From Mycobacterium sp. 852002-51163_SCH5372311 (GTDB taxonomy: Bacteria; Actinomycetota; Actinomycetes; Mycobacteriales; Mycobacteriaceae): 64,000 bases of DNA. Position 1 is the first letter of the stretch. Each line of letters starts with the position of its first letter. The stretch covers positions 1 through 64,000 of the forward strand of contig NZ_LZIJ01000164.1 in NCBI RefSeq assembly GCF_001667115.1, in the 5' to 3' direction. This document shows, one piece after another, positions 8,481 to 15,651 of this stretch. The notes under the pieces were generated by a model that was given only the letters and a program-made list of their open reading frames with translations, was not told the DNA's origin and made no database searches. The position numbers and the translations under genes were made by a program.

Positions 8481-9632
8481 GTGGACTTCTCATACCCGGT
8501 GGAAGTGGAACATTTCCGGGGTGAGCTGCGTGCGTGGCTGTCGGCGAACCTGACCGACGACTTGATAGCGGCTCGCCGGCCCACCGGTCGCGACGACGCG
8601 GCGTTCGAGGCGCTGCGCACCTGGAACCGCGCCATGGCCGATGCCGGATGGGCGGCAGTCTCCTGGCCAACAGAGTACGGCGGCCGGGGCGCGACCGTGC
8701 TGGAGCAACTCGTCTACACCGAGGAGACCACTCGTGCGCGGGCTCCCTTGCCGCTCAACGTCATTGGTATGAACAACATCGCCCCGGCCATCATGCAGTA
8801 CGGCACCGAAGCGCAGAAGAAGACGCTGCTCCCCCGCATGATGCGGGCCGACGACATCTGGTGTCAGGGCATGTCCGAGCCCGAAGCCGGCTCCGATCTG
8901 GCCGCGCTGCGTACCCGTGCGGTGCGCAGCGGTGACTCAGGCGACGAGTTCGTGGTCAACGGGCAGAAGATCTGGACTTCGCTCGGGCACCGGGCCGACT
9001 GGTGTCAGCTCTATGTGCGCACCGATCCCGACGTGCCGAAACACCAGGGGATCTCCTGCCTGATCGTCGACATGAAGCTGCCGGGCATCGAGGTCCGGCC
9101 ACTCGTCACGCTCAACGGTGACACCGATTTCGCCGAGGTGTTCTTCCACGACGTGCGGGTGCCGGCGGACGCGTTACTCGGTCCGCTCAACGGCGGCTGG
9201 CACGTTGCCACCACCACGCTCAGCCACGAACGTGCCGGGGCGGCAAGGCTGTACGCCGAGCTGCAGGTGCGGCTGGAGGAACTGGTGGCCGACTTCGCCG
9301 CGGCGGGCGCCGGAGAAGATCCGGTCACGCTGCGGCGCCTCGGCGAGATCGCGGTGCGCATCAAGTACCTGGAAGTGCTTTGCCAGCGGTCGATTTCGGC
9401 CACCCTGCACGGTGGCCCCGACATCACCGCGTTCGGATCCGCGAGCCTGGCCAAGACGGTATGGGGCGAGATCGGGCAAGACCTGGCCGCGCTGGCGTTC
9501 GACGTGTTGGGCATGAATGGGCGGTGGGCCGACTATCGGCTGACGTCCCGCTCGCTGACCATCGCCGGGGGCACCACGCAGATCAACAAGAACATCACCG
9601 CCCAGCGCGTATTGGGGCTGCCGCGCAAATGA
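8481..9632 (+). CDS. Acyl-CoA dehydrogenase, first subunit of a likely heteromer
   Basis: 383-residue FAD enzyme for alpha,beta-desaturation of an acyl-CoA. It has the central WCQGMSEPEAGSD substrate/FAD segment near residue 130 and the C-terminal IAGGTTQINKNI motif. The RxQFGxxI FAD-contact motif of homomeric enzymes is missing here but present in the next gene. That split is typical of mycobacterial alpha2-beta2 FadE pairs acting on steroid side chains. The GTG at 8481 follows AGGAAAC. Its stop overlaps the next start (ATGA). It is the first gene of a four-gene coupled operon and lies just downstream of operator C. The substrate is probably a bulky CoA thioester. Confidence 0.95.
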   Translation: MDFSYPVEVEHFRGELRAWLSANLTDDLIAARRPTGRDDAAFEALRTWNRAMADAGWAAVSWPTEYGGRGATVLEQLVYTEETTRARAPLPLNVIGMNNIAPAIMQYGTEAQKKTLLPRMMRADDIWCQGMSEPEAGSDLAALRTRAVRSGDSGDEFVVNGQKIWTSLGHRADWCQLYVRTDPDVPKHQGISCLIVDMKLPGIEVRPLVTLNGDTDFAEVFFHDVRVPADALLGPLNGGWHVATTTLSHERAGAARLYAELQVRLEELVADFAAAGAGEDPVTLRRLGEIAVRIKYLEVLCQRSISATLHGGPDITAFGSASLAKTVWGEIGQDLAALAFDVLGMNGRWADYRLTSRSLTIAGGTTQINKNITAQRVLGLPRK

Positions 9633-10702
9633 ACCTCGAGCTGACCGACGAGCAACTGGCGCTGCGCGACACCGTGCGGCATTTCCTGGCCGAGAAAGCA
9701 CCGATTTCCGGGCACGTCCGCCCGCTGCTCGACGATCCGTCCGGCACCGACGACGCGGTCTGGCAAGGCCTCGCCGACCTCGGGACCACCGGGGTGCTGG
9801 TGCCGGAGGACTACGGCGGCGCCGGCATGACGATGGTCGAGGCCGGCATCGTGGCCGAAGAACTCGGCGCGACCCTGCACCCGGGGCCGTGGCTGTCGAG
9901 CGCGGTGGCCGCGACGCGCATGCTGACCCGAGCCGGTGGAAACGCGGCCGCTGAGATTCTGGCAGGCATTGCCGACGGCACCAAGATCGCGACGCTGGCT
10001 CCACTGGGCAAGCCGGGGGCACTGTCGACCACGCTAACCGGCGTGCCTGACGCCGCGGCGGCCGATGTATTGCTGGTACTGGCTGAATACCACGACGGCA
10101 CCGGGCTCTTCGCCGTCGATAAATGCGCAGCAGGTGTTTCGGTGATGCCCGAGCGCGGAATCGACCAGACTCGCAAACAGTTTCGGGTCAGGCTCGATAA
10201 CGCCGATGCGCATCTGCTCGCCACGGTGTCACCGCAGGACATCACCGCAGTCGTCGACGACGTACTCATCGCCATGGCCGCCGACGCGCTCGGCGCGGCA
10301 AGCGCGGTCATGCAGCTCGCAGTCGAATACGCCAAGACGAGAAGGCAATTCGGTCAGGCGATCGGATCATTTCAGGCGGTGCAGCACCTGTGCGTCGACA
10401 TGTACGAGACGGTCGAGCTGGCCCGCAGCGGAGTCATCCATGCGCTGTGGGCTGCCGACGCAGCTCCAGAGCATCGGCACCTGTCCGCGGTGCGCGCCAA
10501 GGCGTTCGCCGGGCGACTGGCCACCGTCGGTGACACCGCGATCCAGGTGTTCGGGGGGATCGGTTACACCTGGGAGCACGATGCTCACCTCTATCTCAAG
10601 CGGCTGCTGAGCTGGAGCCAATTCCTCGGCGGCCCCGACCGCTATCTCACCGAACTCGGTGCGCGCCTTACCAATTCCGAGCCGTCGAAGGGTTTTCCAT
10701 GA
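9629..10702 (+). CDS. Acyl-CoA dehydrogenase, second subunit
   Basis: 357-residue acyl-CoA dehydrogenase. It carries the RRQFGQAIGSFQAVQH motif near residue 235 that the upstream subunit lacks, and GGIGYTWEHDAHLYLKR near residue 310. The IAGGTTQI-type segment of the first subunit is absent, so the two proteins appear to share FAD sites in a heterotetramer. The ATG at 9629 overlaps the upstream stop by 4 bp; the longer open frame from 9380 is only an extension over the first subunit gene. Its own stop overlaps the SDR start in the same way, implying stoichiometric expression. Confidence 0.95.
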   Translation: MNLELTDEQLALRDTVRHFLAEKAPISGHVRPLLDDPSGTDDAVWQGLADLGTTGVLVPEDYGGAGMTMVEAGIVAEELGATLHPGPWLSSAVAATRMLTRAGGNAAAEILAGIADGTKIATLAPLGKPGALSTTLTGVPDAAAADVLLVLAEYHDGTGLFAVDKCAAGVSVMPERGIDQTRKQFRVRLDNADAHLLATVSPQDITAVVDDVLIAMAADALGAASAVMQLAVEYAKTRRQFGQAIGSFQAVQHLCVDMYETVELARSGVIHALWAADAAPEHRHLSAVRAKAFAGRLATVGDTAIQVFGGIGYTWEHDAHLYLKRLLSWSQFLGGPDRYLTELGARLTNSEPSKGFP

Positions 10703-11628
10703 TCGACTTCACCAGCCGGATCGCGCTCGTCACCGGTGCGGGCCGAGGCCTTGGCCGGCTGTATGCGCTGGAACTGGCTCGGCGCGGTGCCGCCGTGGTC
10801 GTCAACGACCTGGGCGGAACGATGCACGGCGAGGGCTCCGATGAGAGCGTCGCCGACCAGGTAGTCGCCGAGATCGAAGCTGCCGGCGGGGTCGCGGTGG
10901 CTTCGCACGACTCGGTAGCCAGCCCCGAGGGCGGCGAGGCTATCGTCTCGCTCGCCGTCGAACGGTTCGGCCGCCTCGACGCGGTGGTGAGCAACGCCGG
11001 CATCTTCAACAGCGTTCCGTTCGACGAGCTGTCCCCCGAGCAGTGGCGGCGCATGCTCGGCGTGCACCTGGACGGCGGGTTCTATCTGAGCCGGCCCGCA
11101 TACAAGGTGATGAAGAAGCAACGCTACGGCCGGTTCGTCTTCATCTCCTCGTCGGGCGGCATGTTCGGCCAACCGCTGGAAGCCCACTACGCCGCGGCCA
11201 AGGCCGGGCTGGTCGGATTGTCGAACGTGATCGCGATCGAAGGCGCCGAACACGGCATCCTTTCCAACACGGTGCTACCGTTCGGCTTTTCCCGCATGGT
11301 GACCGAAACCGTCGGTGATCCGAAAGCCCTTGAGGAGATTGGCTTTCTGAATGTGATCAAGCCCGAGCTGGTGGTTCCCGTCGTCGTCTTCCTGGCGAGT
11401 CGGGCCTGCGAATTGACCCACCAGAATTACTCGGCCTGTGCCGGCCGCTTCGCACGGGTCTTCGTCGGTCTCGGTGAGGGCTGGTTGGCGGCGCCCGAGA
11501 GCAATCCGACGGCCGACGACATCGCAGCCCATCTTTCCGAGGTGTCGGCAACCGAACCGTTCACCGTGCCCGGCTCGATCTTCGAGGAAGTCTTCGCGGT
11601 GGCCGCCCAGCTCGGTGTGACGTCGTGA
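10699..11628 (+). CDS. SDR, MFE2-type 3-hydroxyacyl-CoA dehydrogenase-like
   Basis: 309-residue SDR with TGAGRGLG at residues 12-19, followed by VVVNDLGG, a pairing typical of the dehydrogenase domain of peroxisomal multifunctional enzyme type 2 and its bacterial relatives. The NAG (SNAGIF) and YAAAK catalytic motifs are present. The C-terminal 90 residues resemble the linker following that domain. MFE2-like dehydrogenases oxidise 3-hydroxyacyl-CoA, which would be the third beta-oxidation step after the upstream acyl-CoA dehydrogenases. No hydratase is in the operon. The start overlaps the upstream stop as ATGA and its own stop overlaps the nitroreductase start as GTGA. Confidence 0.92.
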   Translation: MIDFTSRIALVTGAGRGLGRLYALELARRGAAVVVNDLGGTMHGEGSDESVADQVVAEIEAAGGVAVASHDSVASPEGGEAIVSLAVERFGRLDAVVSNAGIFNSVPFDELSPEQWRRMLGVHLDGGFYLSRPAYKVMKKQRYGRFVFISSSGGMFGQPLEAHYAAAKAGLVGLSNVIAIEGAEHGILSNTVLPFGFSRMVTETVGDPKALEEIGFLNVIKPELVVPVVVFLASRACELTHQNYSACAGRFARVFVGLGEGWLAAPESNPTADDIAAHLSEVSATEPFTVPGSIFEEVFAVAAQLGVTS

Positions 11629-12278
11629 CCACGGACATCCCGTACCTGCTCAGCTCCACCCGTTCGGCACGCAAGTCACTGGATCTCGATGCGCCCGTCG
11701 ACCTCGCCGAGATTCGCGAGTGCCTGCGGATCGGTTTGCAGGCGGCCAATGGCTCGAATCAGCAGAACTGGCGGTGGCTGGTTGTGGTCGACCCCCGCTT
11801 GCGGGTAAAGATCGCCGAGCTGTACCGCGAGGCGTATTTGCTCCGAGTCGGCGGTCAGTTGCTCGCCGACCTGATGCCGGCCGGCACGCCGGAGACCCGG
11901 CTGATGTCGTCCACTGAGTGGTTAGTAGAAAACATGGCGAAGGTGCCGGTGCTGGTAATTCCCTGCTATGAGCCGTACCTCCCGCGCATGGACGGCGACG
12001 AGTCATTCCACCAGGCGACGCTGTACGGCTCGATCTTCCCGCCGGTGTGGAACTTTCAGCTAGCCTTGCACACCCGCGGCTATGGCACCTGCATCACCAC
12101 TTTGCACCTGCACCGCGAACGGGAGGTGGGGCAACTGCTCGGGATACCAGAGAGCTACGTGCAGGGCTGCCTGCTGCCGGTGGGCCGCCTACGTGCCGGC
12201 CACCGCTTCCGGCCGGCCCGTCGACGCGCCGTCGACGAGGTAACCGCGCTCGACCGTTGGGACGGCGCGCCGCCTTAA
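11625..12278 (+). CDS. Nitroreductase-family FMN oxidoreductase
   Basis: 217-residue FMN-dependent oxidoreductase. It has the N-terminal SSTRSARKSL segment, an ANGSNQQNWRW FMN-contact region near residue 40 and GYGTCITTLHL near residue 150, the pattern of NfsA/FrxA-like proteins. Members reduce nitroaromatics, quinones or enones with NAD(P)H. In this operon an ene-reductase or flavin-supplying role is as likely as nitro reduction. The GTG at 11625 overlaps the SDR stop. It is the last gene of the operon; about 90 bp separate it from the regulator. Confidence 0.9.
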   Translation: MTTDIPYLLSSTRSARKSLDLDAPVDLAEIRECLRIGLQAANGSNQQNWRWLVVVDPRLRVKIAELYREAYLLRVGGQLLADLMPAGTPETRLMSSTEWLVENMAKVPVLVIPCYEPYLPRMDGDESFHQATLYGSIFPPVWNFQLALHTRGYGTCITTLHLHREREVGQLLGIPESYVQGCLLPVGRLRAGHRFRPARRRAVDEVTALDRWDGAPP

Positions 12279-12335
12279 GATTGGCCTCTTAGCGCTGTCA
12301 GCAGCACATTCATAGAGATGAGTCTGGTAACCTAT

Positions 12336-12351
12336 ACCAAAGATTTGGTTC
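12336..12351. promoter_or_regulatory. Island operator site D (probable autoregulation)
   Basis: ACCAAAGATTTGGTTC contains a perfect ACCAAA-GA-TTTGGT inverted repeat (12336-12349). It aligns with the motif at sites A-C and E. It lies 20-35 nt upstream of the tandem TetR gene, as expected for self-repression. Confidence 0.65.
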
Positions 12352-12370
12352 ACCGGGAGGACAGGTGCAT

Positions 12371-13648
12371 ATGGCCAGAGCCGATGCACTGGAACAAGCC
12401 GGCAGCGCCACCGACTCCGGAACCCGCCGGACCGAGATCCTGCAGACCGCCGCGTCACTGATCGCCTCGTCGGGGTTACGGACCTCGCTTCAGGAAATCG
12501 CCGATGCGGCAGGCATTCTCCCGGGCAGCCTGTACCACCACTTCGAGTCCAAAGAAGCGATCCTGGTCGAGCTGACGCAGCGTTACCACGAAGACTTGAA
12601 CCGCATCGGGCAGCAGGCGCAGGCGAGGCTGGATCAACCCGATGCGCGGCCCGCCGACAAGAAAATCACCGAGTTGGGAGTGGCGATCGCCAACTGTGCG
12701 GTGGAACATCAGGCCGCCCTGCAGATGTCGTTCTACGAGGGCCCGAACGCGGATGCCGAGCTGCTGCAGCGTGCGCAACAGCCCAGCGCAATCCATGACG
12801 CGATGCTGCAGACACTGCGTGCCGGCAGGTGGAGCGGCTACATCAAACCCGACATCGACCTTCCGACCTTGGCCGACCGTATCTGCCAGACCATGCTGCA
12901 GGTGGGTCTGGACGTTATCCGTGACAAAGCCTCTGCCGATCAAGTGGCCGGACTCATGTGCCGAATCATCCTGCATGGGTTGGCAGCCCGGCCTCCCACC
13001 GATGCCGCGCTGGATCGGTCCAAGGCCTTTGCCGCCGCCAGCGAGGTCACCGAGACCTGGGCCGACGACAGCGTCGCGGACCCTGGCGACAAAGCGGCAC
13101 ATCTGCGCGCGGTGGCAAAGACCGAGTTCGGCCGAAAAGGTTACGAAGTCACCACCATCCGGGACATCGCATCCGCGGCGGGTCTCGGCACCGGCACCGT
13201 GTACCGGGTGATCGGATCGAAGGACGAACTGCTCGCCTCGATAATGCGCTCGTTCGGCAAAAAAGTGGAAGCCGGATGGGTCAGCGTGCTGCGCTCGGAT
13301 GCGTCGACGATCGAGAAGCTCGACGCGCTGAGTTGGGTCAACGTCAACGCGCTGGACCAGTTCTCCGACGAGTTCCGGATTCAGCTGGCGTGGATGCGAC
13401 AGTCGCCACCGACCACCAACCCGGGCTGGTCGTACACCACGCGGTTGCGGCAGATGAAATCACTCCTCTCCGAGGGGATCCGGTCGGGAGAGATACGCAT
13501 CGACACGCCGTCAACCGCGATGCTGGCGCGCTGTGTCATCGGCATGCAGTGGATACCGGAGAACATTCTGCGTGCCGTGGGAACTCGCGCGGCGTTGCTG
13601 CACGCCCGCGATACCGTCCTGCGCGGGGTCGCGGTTCCCGGAACGTAA
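12371..13648 (+). CDS. Tandem (double) TetR-family transcriptional regulator
   Basis: About 425 residues containing two complete TetR-type units. The first DNA-binding helix-turn-helix lies around residues 20-65 (LQEIADAAGILPGSLYHHF). The second starts near residue 240 (IRDIASAAGLGTGTVYRVIG). Each is followed by its own helical ligand-binding region. One chain can therefore mimic a TetR dimer and recognise two half-sites. A GGGAGG ribosome site serves either ATG 12371 or GTG 12365. A palindromic operator lies immediately upstream, and four further copies precede other island genes, so this is the likely local repressor. Its ligand is probably a pathway CoA thioester or substrate, by analogy with other catabolic TetR proteins. 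Confidence 0.93.
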   Translation: MARADALEQAGSATDSGTRRTEILQTAASLIASSGLRTSLQEIADAAGILPGSLYHHFESKEAILVELTQRYHEDLNRIGQQAQARLDQPDARPADKKITELGVAIANCAVEHQAALQMSFYEGPNADAELLQRAQQPSAIHDAMLQTLRAGRWSGYIKPDIDLPTLADRICQTMLQVGLDVIRDKASADQVAGLMCRIILHGLAARPPTDAALDRSKAFAAASEVTETWADDSVADPGDKAAHLRAVAKTEFGRKGYEVTTIRDIASAAGLGTGTVYRVIGSKDELLASIMRSFGKKVEAGWVSVLRSDASTIEKLDALSWVNVNALDQFSDEFRIQLAWMRQSPPTTNPGWSYTTRLRQMKSLLSEGIRSGEIRIDTPSTAMLARCVIGMQWIPENILRAVGTRAALLHARDTVLRGVAVPGT

Positions 13649-13682
13649 CCGTCGGAGCCGGACACCAGGTACCCGGTGTTGA

Positions 13683-13698
13683 ACCAAATAACTGTTAC
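13683..13698. promoter_or_regulatory. Island operator site E
   Basis: ACCAAATAACTGTTAC, 14 of 16 matches to site C. It overlaps a second inverted repeat, AACTGT...ACAGTT (13690-13708). It is located 55 nt upstream of the SDR start at 13753. Confidence 0.6.
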
Positions 13699-13752
13699 CC
13701 ATACAGTTGGGCAATTAGAACCGGGTTGGCAGTTGCCGAGAAGGGGATTTCC

Positions 13753-14592
13753 ATGACTGTTATCGATCGATTGCGTTATGACGGCAAGCGGGCGCTCGTC
13801 GTCGGCGGCGCGACGGGCATGGGCGCGGCGGCGGCCAAGTCAGCGGGCGAGCTCGGCGCCGAAGTAATCGTGCTGGACTACGCGCCGGTGAACTATGACG
13901 TCGCCAAGGCGATACAGGTGGACCTGCGCGACCCGGCCTCCATCGACGCGGCGCTGGAGCAGGTCGAGGGGCCGGTGCATGCCGTGTTCTCCGCCGCCGG
14001 AGTCGCCGACGGGCCGGATCTGATGAAGATCAACTTCATCGGGCACCGCTATCTCATCGAGAGGCTGCTCGGCAACAATCAACTTCCGTCGGGCTCGGCG
14101 ATCTGCTTCATCTCCTCAGTCGCCGGGATGGGGTGGGAAAACGACCTGGAACTGCTGAACGAGTTCCTGGCCACGCCGGACTTCGCGGCGGCCGACGCCT
14201 GGGTCAAGGCGCACGAGCCAGAAGGCATCATCCACTACGGCTTCAGCAAGAAGGCGGTCAACGCCTACGTCGCAACCCAGGGCTATCCCCTGCTGAAGCG
14301 CGGCATCCGCATCAACGCCATCTGCCCGGGTCCCACCGACACCCCGCTGGCCCAGGCCAACGCGGACCTGTGGCTGACCTTCGCGCAGGACTACCGGGAC
14401 GAAACCGGCTCGAAAGTCCACACCCCGGAGCAAATGGGCGACGTCATGGCGTTCCTCAACAGCGCCGCCGCATTCGGCATCAGCGGGATCACCCTGCTGG
14501 TGGACTACGGGCACACGATGGCCTCGCTCACCGGGGCATATCCGCCGGGCAAGCCGATCATCGATCTGATCATGGGCCGGGTGAAGCTGTAA
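13753..14592 (+). CDS. SDR, 3-alpha-hydroxysteroid dehydrogenase/carbonyl reductase-like
   Basis: 279-residue SDR with a VVGGATGMG cofactor loop at residues 17-25 and the catalytic pair in SS...YGFSKKA. It has the long insertion before the tyrosine (ENDLELLNEFL) typical of the 3-alpha-HSD/carbonyl reductase and coniferyl-alcohol dehydrogenase group, and a C-terminal tail ending IMGRVKL. The ATG at 13753 follows AGAAGGGG. The 544-residue open frame beginning at 12958 is read-through over the TetR gene and is not the protein. An operator copy upstream places it in the island regulon. It probably reduces or oxidises a ring ketone or alcohol. Confidence 0.92.
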   Translation: MTVIDRLRYDGKRALVVGGATGMGAAAAKSAGELGAEVIVLDYAPVNYDVAKAIQVDLRDPASIDAALEQVEGPVHAVFSAAGVADGPDLMKINFIGHRYLIERLLGNNQLPSGSAICFISSVAGMGWENDLELLNEFLATPDFAAADAWVKAHEPEGIIHYGFSKKAVNAYVATQGYPLLKRGIRINAICPGPTDTPLAQANADLWLTFAQDYRDETGSKVHTPEQMGDVMAFLNSAAAFGISGITLLVDYGHTMASLTGAYPPGKPIIDLIMGRVKL

Positions 14593-14605
14593 GGAGGCCG
14601 GCCGC

Positions 14606-15247
14606 GTGGCGCGCATCGTCGTGATTGGCGGCCACGGCAAGGTCGCTCTGCACTTGGCCCGCATCCTGACCGAGCGCGGCGACGAGGTGACGTCGGTGTT
14701 CCGCAACCCGGACCACGCCGACGACGTCGCCGGAACGGGCGCCAAACCGGTCACCGCCGACATCGAGCGGCTCGACACCGCCGCGCTGGCCCAGCTGGTC
14801 GCGGGCCACGACGCCGTGGTGTTCTCCGCCGGGGCCGGTGGGGGCAACCCGGCCCGCACCTACGCCGTCGACCGCGATGCGGCGATCCGGGTGATAGATG
14901 CCGCCGCGCAGGCAGGCGTCAAACGGTTCGTGATGGTGTCGTATTTCGGTGCGGGCGCCGATCATGGTGTGTCGCCGGAGAATTCGTTCTTTCCGTACGC
15001 CGAGGCCAAGGCCGCCGCTGATGCACATCTGCGAGGCACCAACCTGGACTGGACGATCCTGGGCCCGGGCCACCTCACCCTGGAACCCGCGACGGGACGG
15101 ATCGCGATTGGTGAGGGAAAGGGTTCGGTCTCGCGGGCGGACGTCGCGCTCGTCGTCGCGGCGGCACTGGCCGACGACTCGACGGTCGGCCGAACCATCG
15201 AGTTCAACAACGGTGACGTTGCCATCGCCGAAGCACTGGCACGCTGA
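14606..15247 (+). CDS. NAD(P)-binding NmrA/SDR5-like protein
   Basis: 213-residue atypical SDR beginning RIVVIGGHGKVALHLA, a Rossmann glycine loop, with a later SYFGAGADHG and YAEAKAAAD (YxxxK-like) segment near residue 130. It resembles NAD(P)H-binding oxidoreductases of the YwnB/NmrA type. The GTG at 14606 has a strong AAGGAGG site and lies 13 bp after the preceding SDR, so they form a two-gene unit. Its precise reaction is unknown. Confidence 0.85.
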   Translation: MARIVVIGGHGKVALHLARILTERGDEVTSVFRNPDHADDVAGTGAKPVTADIERLDTAALAQLVAGHDAVVFSAGAGGGNPARTYAVDRDAAIRVIDAAAQAGVKRFVMVSYFGAGADHGVSPENSFFPYAEAKAAADAHLRGTNLDWTILGPGHLTLEPATGRIAIGEGKGSVSRADVALVVAAALADDSTVGRTIEFNNGDVAIAEALAR

Positions 15248-15299
15248 CCGCCCAGACAGCGCGGAGTACCCTTGGCGACGCAGTTGGTCTGCTGACGCC

Positions 15300-15505
15300 C
15301 GCGTGGCATCGGCATCGAGCGAAGCACGTTGACCGTGCGTCGCGAGAGGGAACCCGGTGAGAATCCGGGACTGTCCCGCAGCGGTATGCAGGAACGACCG
15401 CCGTCTCACAAGCACTGGTCTCGCAGATGGGACTGGGAAGCGACGGCCACTAGGAGCACCTCCGGGTGCGCGCCTGTGAGTCCGAAGACCTGCCGGCTGT
15501 GCCGG
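15300..15505 (+). ncRNA. Cobalamin riboswitch
   Basis: The conserved core, with a GGGAACCCGGTGAGAATCC stretch followed by GGGACTGTCCCGCAGCGGT, occupies 15348-15386. The B12-box-like AGTCCGAAGACCTGCC is at 15479-15494. Both are hallmark elements of adenosylcobalamin riboswitches. It sits in the 400-bp leader of metE, where it would shut down cobalamin-independent methionine synthase when B12 is available. Outer boundaries are approximate. Confidence 0.93.
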
Positions 15506-15651
15506 GCGCGCCGCGTCCGGCGGTTCATCGCCTCGCGGAATGGGCGTTTGGCCGTATCCGTTGCGGTGTACGTACCTAAGGTGCGCACCGCCAACCGGAT
15601 CGGTTGTGCGTCCGCCGGCGGTGACCAGCCCGTCGATTGAAGGACGATTTC

